The translations under genes and the position numbers were made by a program. Below the pieces are notes generated by a model. It had not been told where the DNA came from. It searched no databases and worked only from the letters and a program-made list of their open reading frames with translations. From the NCBI GenBank assembly GCA_000277445.1, contig AJWJ01000092.1, positions 1 through 58,836 of the forward strand: a DNA stretch of 58,836 nucleotides, in the 5' to 3' direction. Shown piece after piece: positions 1-12,600 of the stretch (position 1 is its first letter; each line of letters opens with the position of its first letter). Origin of the DNA: Polysphondylium violaceum. Lineage: Eukaryota; Evosea; Eumycetozoa; Dictyosteliales; Dictyosteliaceae.

Positions 1-677
1 AAAAAATTAATTTAAAAAATAAAAATCTTTTTTTTAAAAATTTTTTTTTGAAAAGCCTCATACCTTTCACCACACCAAATAACCACCAACACCATCATAG
101 CACACACTCATCCCTTTTTTTTTTATTTAAACATATCCGCTATTGTGTTGTATCAGTAGAAAGTCTATCACCCTATATAGTACTTTTTGAAAGCAATAGA
201 GATAAATTTAAAAAAAAAAACAAACACTAATCACCAAAAACAGTATATAATACCCCCTATTCTTTTAGCGCAGAATTTGCCTTTAGTGGTGGTACAATAC
301 TCTGTGTTTTATTGTAATTCTAGTTTGTATCAGTTTATTTATTAAGGTAAGTTTATAATTATTTCATACACACAACGCAATGGGGTTGTTGTGTGACATC
401 ACATGATAATTCTATTTTGGTCTCAAACTAATTGTAATTATCTAAATATATAACACATATACATACAGACTATCATCGAGGTGCCTTTTTTGAAAAAAAG
501 GTGTTTTTCATACCTTCACACCCACCAAGATATTTTCTAAAAAGTTTTTTTTCAACACACCCATTCAAGGCACTTCTCCTTCAACTTTGAGTTTTTAAGG
601 CTAAATATATATTTGATTCATACACACACACACCCTCTCACACTCACCAATCACACACACAACATATACACACAGAT
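1..677 (+). promoter_or_regulatory. Upstream region of the RGBARG-type gene, possible 5' UTR intron
   Basis: No convincing coding sequence; the region is AT-rich with T runs and CA-rich tracts just before the start codon. A strong donor-like GTAAGT at about 346-351 and an acceptor-like CACACAG ending at 675, two bases before the ATG at 678, could bound a 5' UTR intron of about 330 nt. This is inferred from splice-site shape only. Confidence 0.35.
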
Positions 678-3600
678 ATGTCTTATAATCCACCCCCAAC
701 CATTCCCACCTCAAAGCCATCCACTGGTGGAGGTAGACCACTTCCTAATCCACCATCAGCCACATCAACACCAACCAATGTAAATAGCAGTCCAAGTATT
801 TCACCTTCTACATCGAGTACCAATTTAAACGGTACCAACAATGTACAACCACCCAGCCCTATAGGATCGATGAAATCACCACCACCACCACTCAAACCCC
901 GAGCCAAAACAAGCTCTCTTGGCAACGGTGGTGGTAGTATGGGTGCACTCCCCATTCCCAACAACAGTAATAGTAACAATAGTAATAGTATAAACCCCAC
1001 CACCATTACCAACACTGGTTCAGGTAGCACACCAACCCAAGCACCACCCATGTTACACACACCACCACCTCTCAACAGCACCACACCCCAAAAAAGTCCA
1101 TCTCCACCATCTTTACCCAAAAGAGATTTCCCCAATGGCGGCAGCAACGGTAATTTGTTGGCAAGCAACACCAAAACACCCAGTAGTGGTAATCTTGTGT
1201 CTGGCATCACCAATTCTAGTAGCAGTGGAAATTTATCATCAAATTTAAATAACAGCTCAAGCAGTGTAAATAGTAATACTAGTGGTAATATCAGTAGCAG
1301 TAGTGGTAGTGTTGGCACTGTTGCCACCAGCATGCCCCCACCCACCACTCCACCAACCACTAGTTCTATTAATATTTCAAATACAAATAGTAATAATAAT
1401 AATACCAACAATAATAATACTGTATATTCTTCGTCTGCCCCTGTGGTCAATTCACCATTGGTCAATTTCAAAACACCCTCAACTCCATCTTCTTCTTCTA
1501 CTTCAACAACACCTTCACCATCTAAACCAGAACCATTACAATTACCACCAACTATACCACCCAGTCAAAGTACAGAGGAAATTTGTACTCCACAGAAAAA
1601 GAGAAATTCATTGGGTGATTTGAATACTGAGCAATTGAATAAAATGATCAAAAAAGAACAACAACAACAACAACAGCAACAAGATGATGACGACAATCAA
1701 GATGATAAAAAGAAAAAGGGTAAGATGTTTCCTCATCAATGGGCTATGGGTAAATTGAGTGAAAAAGAGATGAAAAAAGAAGAAAAAGAGAGAAAGGAAT
1801 TAGAGAAGCGTGAAGAAAAGGAGAGAAGAGATATAGAAAAACGTGAAAAGAAGGAAAAGAAGGAACGTGAAAAGGCAGAAAAGAAAGGTGACAAGGACAA
1901 AGATAAAGAAAAGGACAATAAGGAAAAGGAAAAAGATAAAACAGATAGACCAGAGAAATCTCTCTCTAGAACCTCTTCTTCCTTTGCAGCAAAACTTAAA
2001 CACGCTACTCTTAGAGGCGGTAGTAAAGCTGACTTTGACGATGATTCAGGTTCCAATCACTCATCGCCATCAGTTTCACCTGCTTTAATGTCAAATCGTG
2101 AAAGAGCCTCGGTCACTGTCTCTACTCCATCGGGCACTCCCATCAACCCATCACCATTGTCAATCAACAACACAAGTCCAACCATTTCAGTTACCTCTAC
2201 ATCCACTCCTCAACACAATACCAGTTCATCTAGTTTATCTGTCGGCGGTCATGGTAACAACAATGGCGGTAGCAATATTAGTATTAGTTCATCGACATCG
2301 TCCAATGAAGATTTGATTGCCACTGGAAGCAGTCCTTCTACTCCTTTGTTGTCATCGTCACCCACCATGCACGGATCCAATTCACCATCAAACACTTCAT
2401 CCACTTCACTTCGTTCTGCTATTCATTTAGACACTAGTCGTGGTTTGATGACTTGGGGCTCGGCCTCTAATTCAAAGCTTGGCTTCAAATTGGCCACCAA
2501 GGATCTCTCTCAACCAACTCCAGAGAGATTGCCAAACTTTAATATCGCCGACATTTGCTCCATCTCGTCTGGTTCCTATTACAGCGCTGCATTGACAGAG
2601 GGCGGCGATGTCTATATGTGGGGCAGAGGTGCCGTCAAGAATCCACCCATTCCCACCCTTGGCTTCAACCAAATTGAAGACCAGCTCTTGCCCATCAAGA
2701 TTGAATCACTCTCTGAAATTGTTGTAATCTCAATTGGTTTCTATCACTCAGCTGCTGTCAAGGCCAATGGTGAGCTCTTGACATGGGGTTGCGGCGAAAG
2801 TGGTCAACTCGGCCACGGCGACAGCAACAACCAAATCGAACCCAAGGTCATCTCGGCACTCTCCACCCAATGGATTACTCAAGTCCAGTGTGGTGAGAAA
2901 CACACTATCTGTTTGACAAAGAATGGTAAGGTCTATTCCTGGGGTACATCTGAGTATGGCCAATTGGGCCATGGTGACACCAACAAATACTGTGCACCCA
3001 TGTTGATTCAAGCATTGGATAAATACAATGTTATTCAAATTGCCTCGGGCAGCACCCATTGTGCCGTCCTCACCAATTCCAAAGAGGTGTTGGTGTTTGG
3101 TAATGGTGCTGCCATTGGTTCTGCAACTATCGTCAGTATTCCTACCCTTGTACCATCACTAAAGTATCTTCACATTGATAAACTTGCATGTGGCCATTAC
3201 TCTACTGCTGCCATTACCGAATGTGGTGATGTTTATACATGGGGTTCAGGTCAAGAACTTGGTCATGGTACCAATCAAAGTGAATCACGTCCACAATTGG
3301 TTGAAGCTCTCAGAAATCAAAGCATTCGTCAAATTAGTTGTGGTGGTCGTCATACTGCCTTTTTGACTGATTCTGGTCGTATCTTTACTTGTGGTAAAGA
3401 TTCATTTGGTCAAGTATGTTATTATCTATTACAGATATAGATCTGTTGAATATATATACTAATATTATTAATGTTTATCTATTTAGCTTGGCCATAATGA
3501 AGGTGATCAAAATAAACCCAAAAAGATTGAATCACTTACAAAGTCAACATTTATCTCAATTTCATGTGGTGAAAATCATAATATTGCATTGTTTGATACT

Positions 3601-6399
3601 ACCAGATCCTTTAGAGACAAGTTTTGTTGGAAATTATTAGAGACTCAAAGAACCTATGTTAGAACATTGGATACCATTCAAACTATATTCCTCAATCCAC
3701 TTAGAGTCCGTGATCGTGATCAACTACCAGAGAGCATGAGACATCTTCCATATATTTTCCTCTCTGAAGATGAAATTAAAACCATCTTTGGTCCTATTGA
3801 AAAACTCTATGCATTAAACTCGACCGTTCTTCACATTATGAACAAGAGATTCCAAACTTGGTCCAACAAGAAAAAGGTTGGTGATGTGTTGTTGAATCAC
3901 TTTAAACACTCTGAAGAGCTTTTCAATCAATACGTTGAAAACATCCCATTGGCATTGACTTGTTTGGACAACCTTTGCAAAAAACAAAACTCTCCAGTCA
4001 TTGGCTACTTGAACGCCTGTGAAAAATTGGCCAACGAGAAAAAAAAGGTAGACACAGACGACGATTCCAAGGAATTCACTTTACGTAGTCTTTTGATGGA
4101 ACCCTTGTTGGTCATCTCTCGTTATCACAAGAGTATCAACGGTATGGTCAAATACACAAAGACCACCCACATTGATTACGCCGGTTTGGTTGATCTCGAC
4201 GGCATCATGGAGGCCAAGGTCAACAAAGTTCAATCGATGGTTAACATCATCCAAAACCCATCCACACTTCAATCTTATGCCACCACCCATGTCACTGCCT
4301 CTACTTCGGACGACTCGTCTGCTTTTCTCAAAGAGTATGATCTCAAGATTGAGTCTTTGCAAAACTTTAGAAAGACTTGTTCCAAAGTCATCAAATCCAG
4401 CAAGAAATACTTTGAAGTCGAGCCAGAAAGCTTCAAGGAACAAGGCCACTTTTCAGAGAATTTATCCTTTATCAAGACTAGTTTTGACGGAAGTGTCGAT
4501 CCCGAGTTGGCTTCTTCCATTGAACACTTTTCCAGTTCCATTAAAAAGATTGGATATCTCAGAAGTGAACTCTCTACCAGAACAACATCTGCATTCTCTC
4601 AACCACTCTCAACCGTTAGCGATGAATTGGAAGCTTTCCTTCCACTTATTGTTGAAATGAGAAAACGTGTATTTGAATCTCACACTGAATACGAAAGTGC
4701 CGTAAACAAACTCTATTCTCTTGCCAAGAATCTTCAACCAACCGATAAAAAGATGATTGAGGCCGAAAAGGAAGTTGCAAGTCTCAAAAAGGTATTGGAC
4801 AAGGCTTTGGTCGATTTTGATTCCATCTTTAAGGAAGGTGTTTCCATTCAAACCAAATCATTAAAACTCTTTTATGCCTGTATGAAAGCACAACAAGAAT
4901 ACTTTGAACGTGGTTTACAAAGATTCCAAGCCATGAAGCCTTCTTTTGATGCTTTGGATACATTCTTTAGACAACAAAGTAGAGCCCAATGGTCGCAATC
5001 TATTCACTCTGTTCTCACCTCGACTTTTTCATCTTCTGCCGCCGAAAAGAGTAGTTCAAACCATTCTGCTTCTCCATCTCCTTTTACTTCCTCTAGTGCC
5101 TCTGGTACTGCTGCCTCTGGTAATAGCAATTTCACTCCATCCAGTGCTCCTTCTCCTTTGGTTTTATCTGCACCTGCTGCTAACTCATCTAGTGGCGCTG
5201 CTGGTCAAATTAGTCCATCACCAAGCAACGAAACCATTCTTGCCACTCCAAAAGATTCATTTGCTTTGGAAGGTGGTGAAACTACTACAGCTATTCCATC
5301 TACTCCAAGTAAAAGTACACCTGCTCAACCACCTATGGATCCACATGCTATTATGGTTGAATTGGAAAAAGAAGATTGGTCCTACTTACTCGACCCACCA
5401 AGTGCCAACGAATTTACCGAGACCTTTATTGAAGATCAATACAATCAATTGGTTGAAATTTTAGCATCACCCTCTCTTCAAGTGGTCCAATGTGTCGTGT
5501 CTCCTGCCCAAGTTGAAGAACAATCTCGTACCATTGAATCTATAAGTAGAATTTTTGAATCTTTCAACAAGATTAGAAGTATCATTCAAACTGGTATCCA
5601 AAGTGAGGTACAATCCACCGCCAATCCATCCACTCTCTTCCGTAGTAATACCACTGCTACCAAGCTTATGACTGCCTTTACTAAGCTCAAAGGTATGCCA
5701 TACTTGCAAAAGTATATTACTCCATTGGTCAAAGAAATCATTGAAAATCCATTTGGCTATGAAGTAGATCCATCCAAGATTAACGAAGGTAGTGAGGAGT
5801 TGATGACAAACATGATGAATTTAATTCAAATCAGTGAGAAATTCACAGATGCCATCATTGACTCTTTGGGTGGTCTTCCAATTTCTCTTCGAGAGATTTC
5901 AAAATTACTTCAATCCGAAGTAATCAAGAAATTCCCAGACAACAAACATTCTAGTGTTGGTGGTTTCATTTTCCTTAGATTCCTTTGTCCAGCCATCATT
6001 GCTCCACACACTGCCGGTTTGGTTGATGAAGCTCCAGGACCAGAGGCAACCAGAGCCTTGGTTCTCATTGGTAAAGTACTTCAAAATCTTGCCAATGGTA
6101 TAGAGTTTGGTCAAAAAGAATCATTTATGATTCCAGTCAATAGATTTATCATTGGTAATGTGAATAGATTAAATTCTTATTTCGATAGACTCACTGACGT
6201 ACCTGATCACAAAGGTGACTACATCTCTTCCAATTCCAAAGAAGAAGTTCAAAAAGATATTCGTAATATTCACATTTTAATTGTTAAAAATCTTTCAAAA
6301 GTCCTTAAACAATTGGCTCTCTATAGACAAAAAGATATCATTGGTCATTTATCCAAAACTCTTGTACACTTGGGTGATCCACAAGCACTTTATCGTTAA
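678..6399 (+). CDS. rgbarg: RGBARG-type protein: RCC1, RhoGEF, BAR and RasGAP domains
   Basis: Two exons, 678-3413 and 3487-6399, give 1882 aa; intron 3414-3486 is GTATGT...TTTAG. Domains in order: a Pro/Ser/Asn/Thr-rich N-terminus with a poly-Gln run and a Lys/Glu coiled-coil-like stretch (residues 1-585); RCC1 repeats with recurring WG..GQLGHG motifs (about 590-945); a RhoGEF/DH-like helical domain (about 950-1170); a BAR-like coiled coil (about 1190-1410); a Ser/Ala-rich linker; and a RasGAP domain (about 1560-1830) with an arginine-finger-like FRSN near 1631 and the FLRFLCPAI motif. This order matches D. discoideum RGBARG, which coordinates Rac activation and Ras inactivation at macropinocytic and phagocytic cups. 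A role at the membrane of feeding cups is inferred from that orthology. The start is the first ATG of the long open frame. RCC1 repeats continue across the intron, which supports the splice. Confidence 0.9.
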
Positions 6400-6657
6400 T
6401 GATAGAGAATTAAATAATAGTATATCTTTTGTTTTTTCCAATTTCCCAACCGAAATCCAAAATTATCAAATCAAAACAACATCCACATTAATTATATAGT
6501 TAAAACACTTATTTATATTCTTTTTATTAAATAATAATAATGAATAGTTATTTTATTTTTTAAAAAACAACAACCTCCTCTTAAATCCTTTTTGTATTTT
6601 TAGATATAATAAAAAATTGCAATACTAAAATTTATAATTAAAATTAAATGTGTCTTT

Positions 6658-9600
6658 TTATTTATCATTGCTTTCAATAAATTGTAAGACGTCCTTTTCA
6701 GTAATAAAAGAGTTTTCATTTATACCATCTTGATTATTACCTACTATAGTTGTTTGGAAAGAATCTGGTGAAAAGAGTGAGAGAATAGGAACTAGTCTAA
6801 GACATTCAGTAGAGTTTGATTGGGTTACTCTTTTTTTCCATTCATCCAATTCGAGAATTGGCCAAGATTTTTGTTTAGAAATTGATTCAAATATTCCTTT
6901 TAACGAGATTGGTTTACTATAGAGATTAAAGATGGGTATTTCATCATTCTTGGACCAATATTTATCATCAAATGCTATGTTTGAAATGGATAAACTTATT
7001 TTACTGACTGATACAGAGTTGATTATTTGTGTTTCTTTGAATGATGGACAAATTTTTAAACGCATACTGGCCAAAAATAATAGTTGAATAGCGTCATTTG
7101 GGTTTGGTGTTGTTGGTGAAAATATAAATGGTGGTCTAACAATTGTAATTGGTATGTTTCTATTGAAGGCTTGTGAAAGAATATTCTCTTGAATAACTTT
7201 GGTTTGTGAATATCCAATTCTGTTATTATTTGCTTCTAATTTGGGAATTTCATTTACGTTTACTCCCTCATTTAAGGCGTAGTGAATAGAAATAGATGAG
7301 ACATGCAAGAATCTAATTTGTTGATCCCTATTACTGTTAACCAATTTCAATATTTCTGTTGTAATAAAAAAAAGTTAGTATTATGTTGGATACTAAGGTA
7401 ATTATAAAACTTACCTTTTAATATTTGGGTATCATTTGTTTGACTATACCAAACATTGAATCGAACATTTGCGGCCGAGTGAATAATTAAATCGATGGAT
7501 GTGGATAGTTTGCTAAATTCTTGAATAGAAAGACCTAAAAGTGGTTTGCTGAGATCTGAAACAATGGGAATAATTCTATTCTCATCCAATGGCGAGAGAT
7601 GTAAATTATACTTTACCAATGTTTTATAAATTCTAGACATAGCTTCTTCTTTGGAATTTGCTCTTACCAAACAAAAAATTCTTTTACATTTGTTATTTTG
7701 TAAAAGATCTATCAATATATGAGAGCCCAAAAATCCAGTTGCCCCAGTCAAGAGAATTTGACCATTGTTCATTTCAAGATTTTTATTTTTACCACTGATC
7801 TCTCTATCTAACAAGCTTTCTTTTTCCCAAAATGCATTTGAATGACTTTCAATGTAAAGATCTAGTAATTTAGATACTTTCTCTTTTCCTTCTACATCTT
7901 TTCTATCAACTGTAGAAACATCCATTGCTTTTTCTATAGTTTGAATAATAGTATCAATACTAGAGCCTTGTAATTGAGAGATTGAAAAAATATTTGGTTT
8001 AAATTCTTTATCTACCCAATTCTTTAATTGAACCATAAATAAACTATCAACTCCATAATCTTTTAGTTTCATTGATGAAATGTTGAGTTTTGAAGAGCTA
8101 ATCGATAGAAAATCTGAAATGGTTGCAATGACTTTATCTTTAACTGATAATCCTGAATCATCTGTTTTATCATTATTTAAATTGGAAGCATCAAAACAAT
8201 TTAGATAATAATCAAAATGAGGAAATCTTTCCAAACTCTTTTTCATTGACTCCATATTGAATTTTCCAATTAAAACATCATCCATGGAATTATGAATATT
8301 CAAATCAATTGTTGCCAAAACCTTGGTGATTGGTGTTGGGCAAACACCTAAGTTTGTTAAAACACTCTCTACAGCTTTCTTTCTTGAAACAAAACCTGCT
8401 CCTTCTAAAGATCCAAAGGATAAACAAGTGCATTTCAAACCAAGAGATCTTCTATATTTTGCAAAAGATAAAAGAACCATATTGGCACATGTATAGGCGC
8501 ATTGATTAAAAGTTGGTGATAATACTACTATTGAAGAACTGACAAAAAAATTTCTGATATTCCATTTCAAAAGTAAAGATATTTCATGGAGATAAACGGC
8601 AGCCAAAGATTTTGAATCATGAACTAATGACATTTCTTGGTCTGTGATTTCTAAAGGTTCTGTTTCAGTGTGAGTATAGGCTAAATGAAAGATAGAGTCA
8701 ACCAATGGTATATTTGGATTTTCTTCGTAAATTTTTTTAATTGTGGACTCTAATTCGATTTGATTACCAACATTTACAGACTTGAAATGGAAATTAATTG
8801 TTTTCTTAAACTTGTTGATTGTTCTTTTAATATCCCATTTCATAGAGGATTGTGTGAGAATTATAACATTGGTAATAGTTTTAGAGTTTTCCAATAGCCA
8901 TCTAAGTATTTCTAAAGCAACACCTTGTTGCCCAGTGATTAATACACATTTTATATCACCTTCTATTTTATAATTTTCCTTTAATACTTTGTTTTGATTA
9001 GGTTTCAAAACTAAAGGTGAGGTAATATCTTTGTTATAATCTACTACCAGTTTGCCAATTGGTTTAGATTCCTCCCCAATAATTTCAATGGCTTCCTTTA
9101 GTTGATCAATTGGATAAATATGAATTGGTAGTAAATCTAAATCTTTGTTTGAAATGGCTAAAAGAATTTCATTTAATGCTATTCTTTTAAAAGATGGTGG
9201 ATAGAGTGAGATTTCACTCGTTTGATATCCAATATTTAGTTTAAAGCTTGCAAAATCTAAAAGAGTATTGTTGTAAAGATGAGAATTGGATAGATCAATA
9301 AGTTTTCCATCTTGAGCAAGTGTGGAAAAGTTTGCATGTACTCTAGAGTCAATTGAAAATGTATTAATTAAAACATCAACACCATCTTTTTCTGATCCCA
9401 ATTCTAAGAGTTTAGCTTTGACTTGATCAACAAAATCCAGGTTTTTAGAGGAAAAAGCCCCAGCAATCATAGATCCATAATGTTTTGTAAGGAAGTTTTC
9501 TTTATCTTGTGAGCCAACTGTTACAAAAACAAAGATTTTGATTCCTGTTTGATTCATTCTCCATTTTAATATATTTAAACAAGCAAGAGCTATACTACTT

Positions 9601-12600
9601 GTAGCTGAATGAATAAGAATTGATTTTGGTGAGCTTTCTATTTCCTCTCGATCAAACAAATTTCCCAATTTAATTATAGAACGATAGGCGGACAAGTAAG
9701 CAATAGGGATTGAGGCACCATCAGTAAAAGATAATGATGCTGGTAGTTGGCAAATATCATCTTGGTTGACTATCTGGTGAGACCCAAAACAGTGACCAGT
9801 TAAAGCACCACAAACCCTATCACCAGTTTTAAATTTTGTTACTTTATCACCTATGGCAGTTACAATACCAGAAGTTTCAACACCAAATCCAATATTTTGA
9901 ACTTGTTCATTAAAAAGATTAAAATTTTTCGTTTCCAAACCTTTATAGATTAGACTATCACGATAACTTATACCCGAGGATTTAACTTGAATTTCTACTT
10001 GATTCGGAGCCAAATTTTGAGGTTTGTTTGATAGTTTTAATTTTAATTTTGAATTAAAATGTGAATAAAAGTTTGTTTGTTCAAAAGGAGAATGCTTCAG
10101 ATGTTGTAGATCTTGTCTTCCTATCAATTCTATATATGCTACACCATTTCTAATTGAATATTCATTGTGATAATTTAATTTTGTATCTATTAATTTTTCA
10201 ATTAAATTATTAAGATCCAATGATTGATTTTCAAGAGTGTTTTCATCAAAATCTAAAAATATGCAATCATTATATCTTGTAAAATATCTAAATGCACCAA
10301 CGATTGATGAATTTAAATAAAATGAACATTCTTTTGTTGAATTTAAACCAATTGAAATATGTTTGCATTTTTGATTTAATTTCAATAATTCTTGATTAAT
10401 CTTTATATATTCCATTGTATACTCTTTGAAATTATCTTTTTGTAAATTTGAAATTGTTGACAAATTGAAAATTAAATCTGAATGGCCAAGTTTTTGGACC
10501 AATTCCACCATTTCATCAAAGTTTTGAACCAATATGCAGTTTTTATAATAGCCTTGTAATTTTTCAATCATGATTTTTTCATATTTCAATTTTCTATCTT
10601 TAGAAAATATTACAACATTTGGTTCATCTTGATCTTTTCTTTTCATGGTCAAATTAATAGAATTTAAACAAGGTTTTTGAGCATACACAATAAAATTTAA
10701 ATGGTTTTGGTCGGAGGGTGATGAACAGATATTAATAAATCCATTCTCTTTTAAAACTAAACTCCATTGGTCTGGTGTCATACAACAATGATCACCTCTA
10801 ATATCGGTATCTTTGTACACGGTCCATTGATTAAAAGCACCAAAAACAAAATCATATAGGGTCACATTTTTGGTGGGTTCAATGAATAAAAGATGACCTC
10901 CATGCGATAAAACTTTTTGAATTTCTGAAATTGAAAAAGATACTTGACTGGAGAGATGTAAAACATTGCTGGCCAATATCATGTCATAATAAGAGCCTTT
11001 GAGTTTTTGTTTTTCTAAAAAGTCTTTATCAATATCAATGGTGGTGAAAACTATACTAATTTTATCACTGTACTGGCTAAATTTGGATTTTGAGGATGAT
11101 ATAAAAGAAGGATTTATATCACTAAAAGTAAACTCAATTTGTATTTTAGAATCTTGATTCTCTAATAGTTTGTATAAAGATTCGAGTATGAATGTTGTTA
11201 ATTCACCCTTTCCACTTCCAATTTCTAGGATTCTAACTACAGCTCTTTGTGTAATATTCTGTTGAATTGATCTATTGACAACATTTTTTACCATTTGCAT
11301 AATATCAAAAAGATATTTATGACCATAAATAAAACCATTTATGTCATTATTAAGTAAGGATTCTAGAGCTTCTTGACCAATATTATCTTGATTTGGGAAG
11401 AGTAAAGAAGAAATTATTTTTGTTGAGCTTTTCAATAAATCAAAGTTTTCTTTGGACAATTGGAATTCTAATAACTTTTGTTCCAAAAGAATTTGCTTTT
11501 CTTCCATTAAATTTACTTCACTAATCATAAACTCTTGATTCTCTTTTAAAACTTTAAAAACCAATTGAAAAAGCTGTGAATATTTGGACGTACCAAACAT
11601 ACGTTGTAACTCTTCAATTGGGGTAGTTGATATTAAAGACTTGGTAAAGATTGTTTGTTTGTTACTTATTTGGTAATAAAGAATCAAAGTACAATATTGT
11701 TGAATGTAAAGATTTGTGGATAATTGATCTGGAAGATTTTTTAGAATAGTAATATTTTCATGAATCCATTTATCTATTGACAAAATTGATTCTTTTGGTT
11801 GCCAAAAAATTGAATATAAATCATCACCAGGATGTTTAATTGTATCACTTTTCATTGGGAGAAGAGAAAGACAAACAACATGTTTAATTTCGAACAACAT
11901 TGTTCCATCTTGAAGCATTACTTTGAGACTAAAACTACATCTATTGTCAGCTTTTCCAATAGTAATATTATCGGCAAAGGCATAGATATAATCAAGATCT
12001 TGAATATTTATACTCTTAATATTTTCGGTAAACAATTTCATATTTGATATTCTTTCAAAAATAATTTTCAATGGACCTCTAAGTAACGGGAAAGTACCAT
12101 GTAAACAAGAGTCTAGGATTGCTGGATTAAATAGATACTTATTATCACAATTTTTTGATACTCTTGGTTTCATCGATATTTTTGAAAGCGAACAATCTAT
12201 ACCGAAATAAGTCTCTTCTACTCTTTGGAAACTACCATGATAACTGATATCAGCAACAGAGTTTATAACTTTATAAAGATCATCTTTAGATATTGTTGAA
12301 AGGTTACATCTTGATCTTATTTCTGGAAAATCAATTTTATATTGAGACTTTGGTGGTGTAGTTGGAGATATTAATATTTTTCCGGTCGCAGAATTGGTCC
12401 ATTGGTCATTTTCATAGAATTGGAAATCAACTTTATATTCAGTATTTGAGATTTTTGTTAAAATTGTTAATAATTCATGATCTACACCACCTTTAAGAAT
12501 AAAAGGGAATTTGAAATCTAATCTTTGGATTACTAAATTATCAAATGGATATATTTGTAATAGATTATCAACATAACCACAACCTGGAAAATAGTTTTTG

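Noticed and set aside
683-1471. Long open frame on the minus strand opposite the RGBARG N-terminus
   Set aside because: It is the shadow of Pro/Ser/Thr/Asn-rich coding repeats; its product is Leu/Val/Gly low complexity with no independent support.
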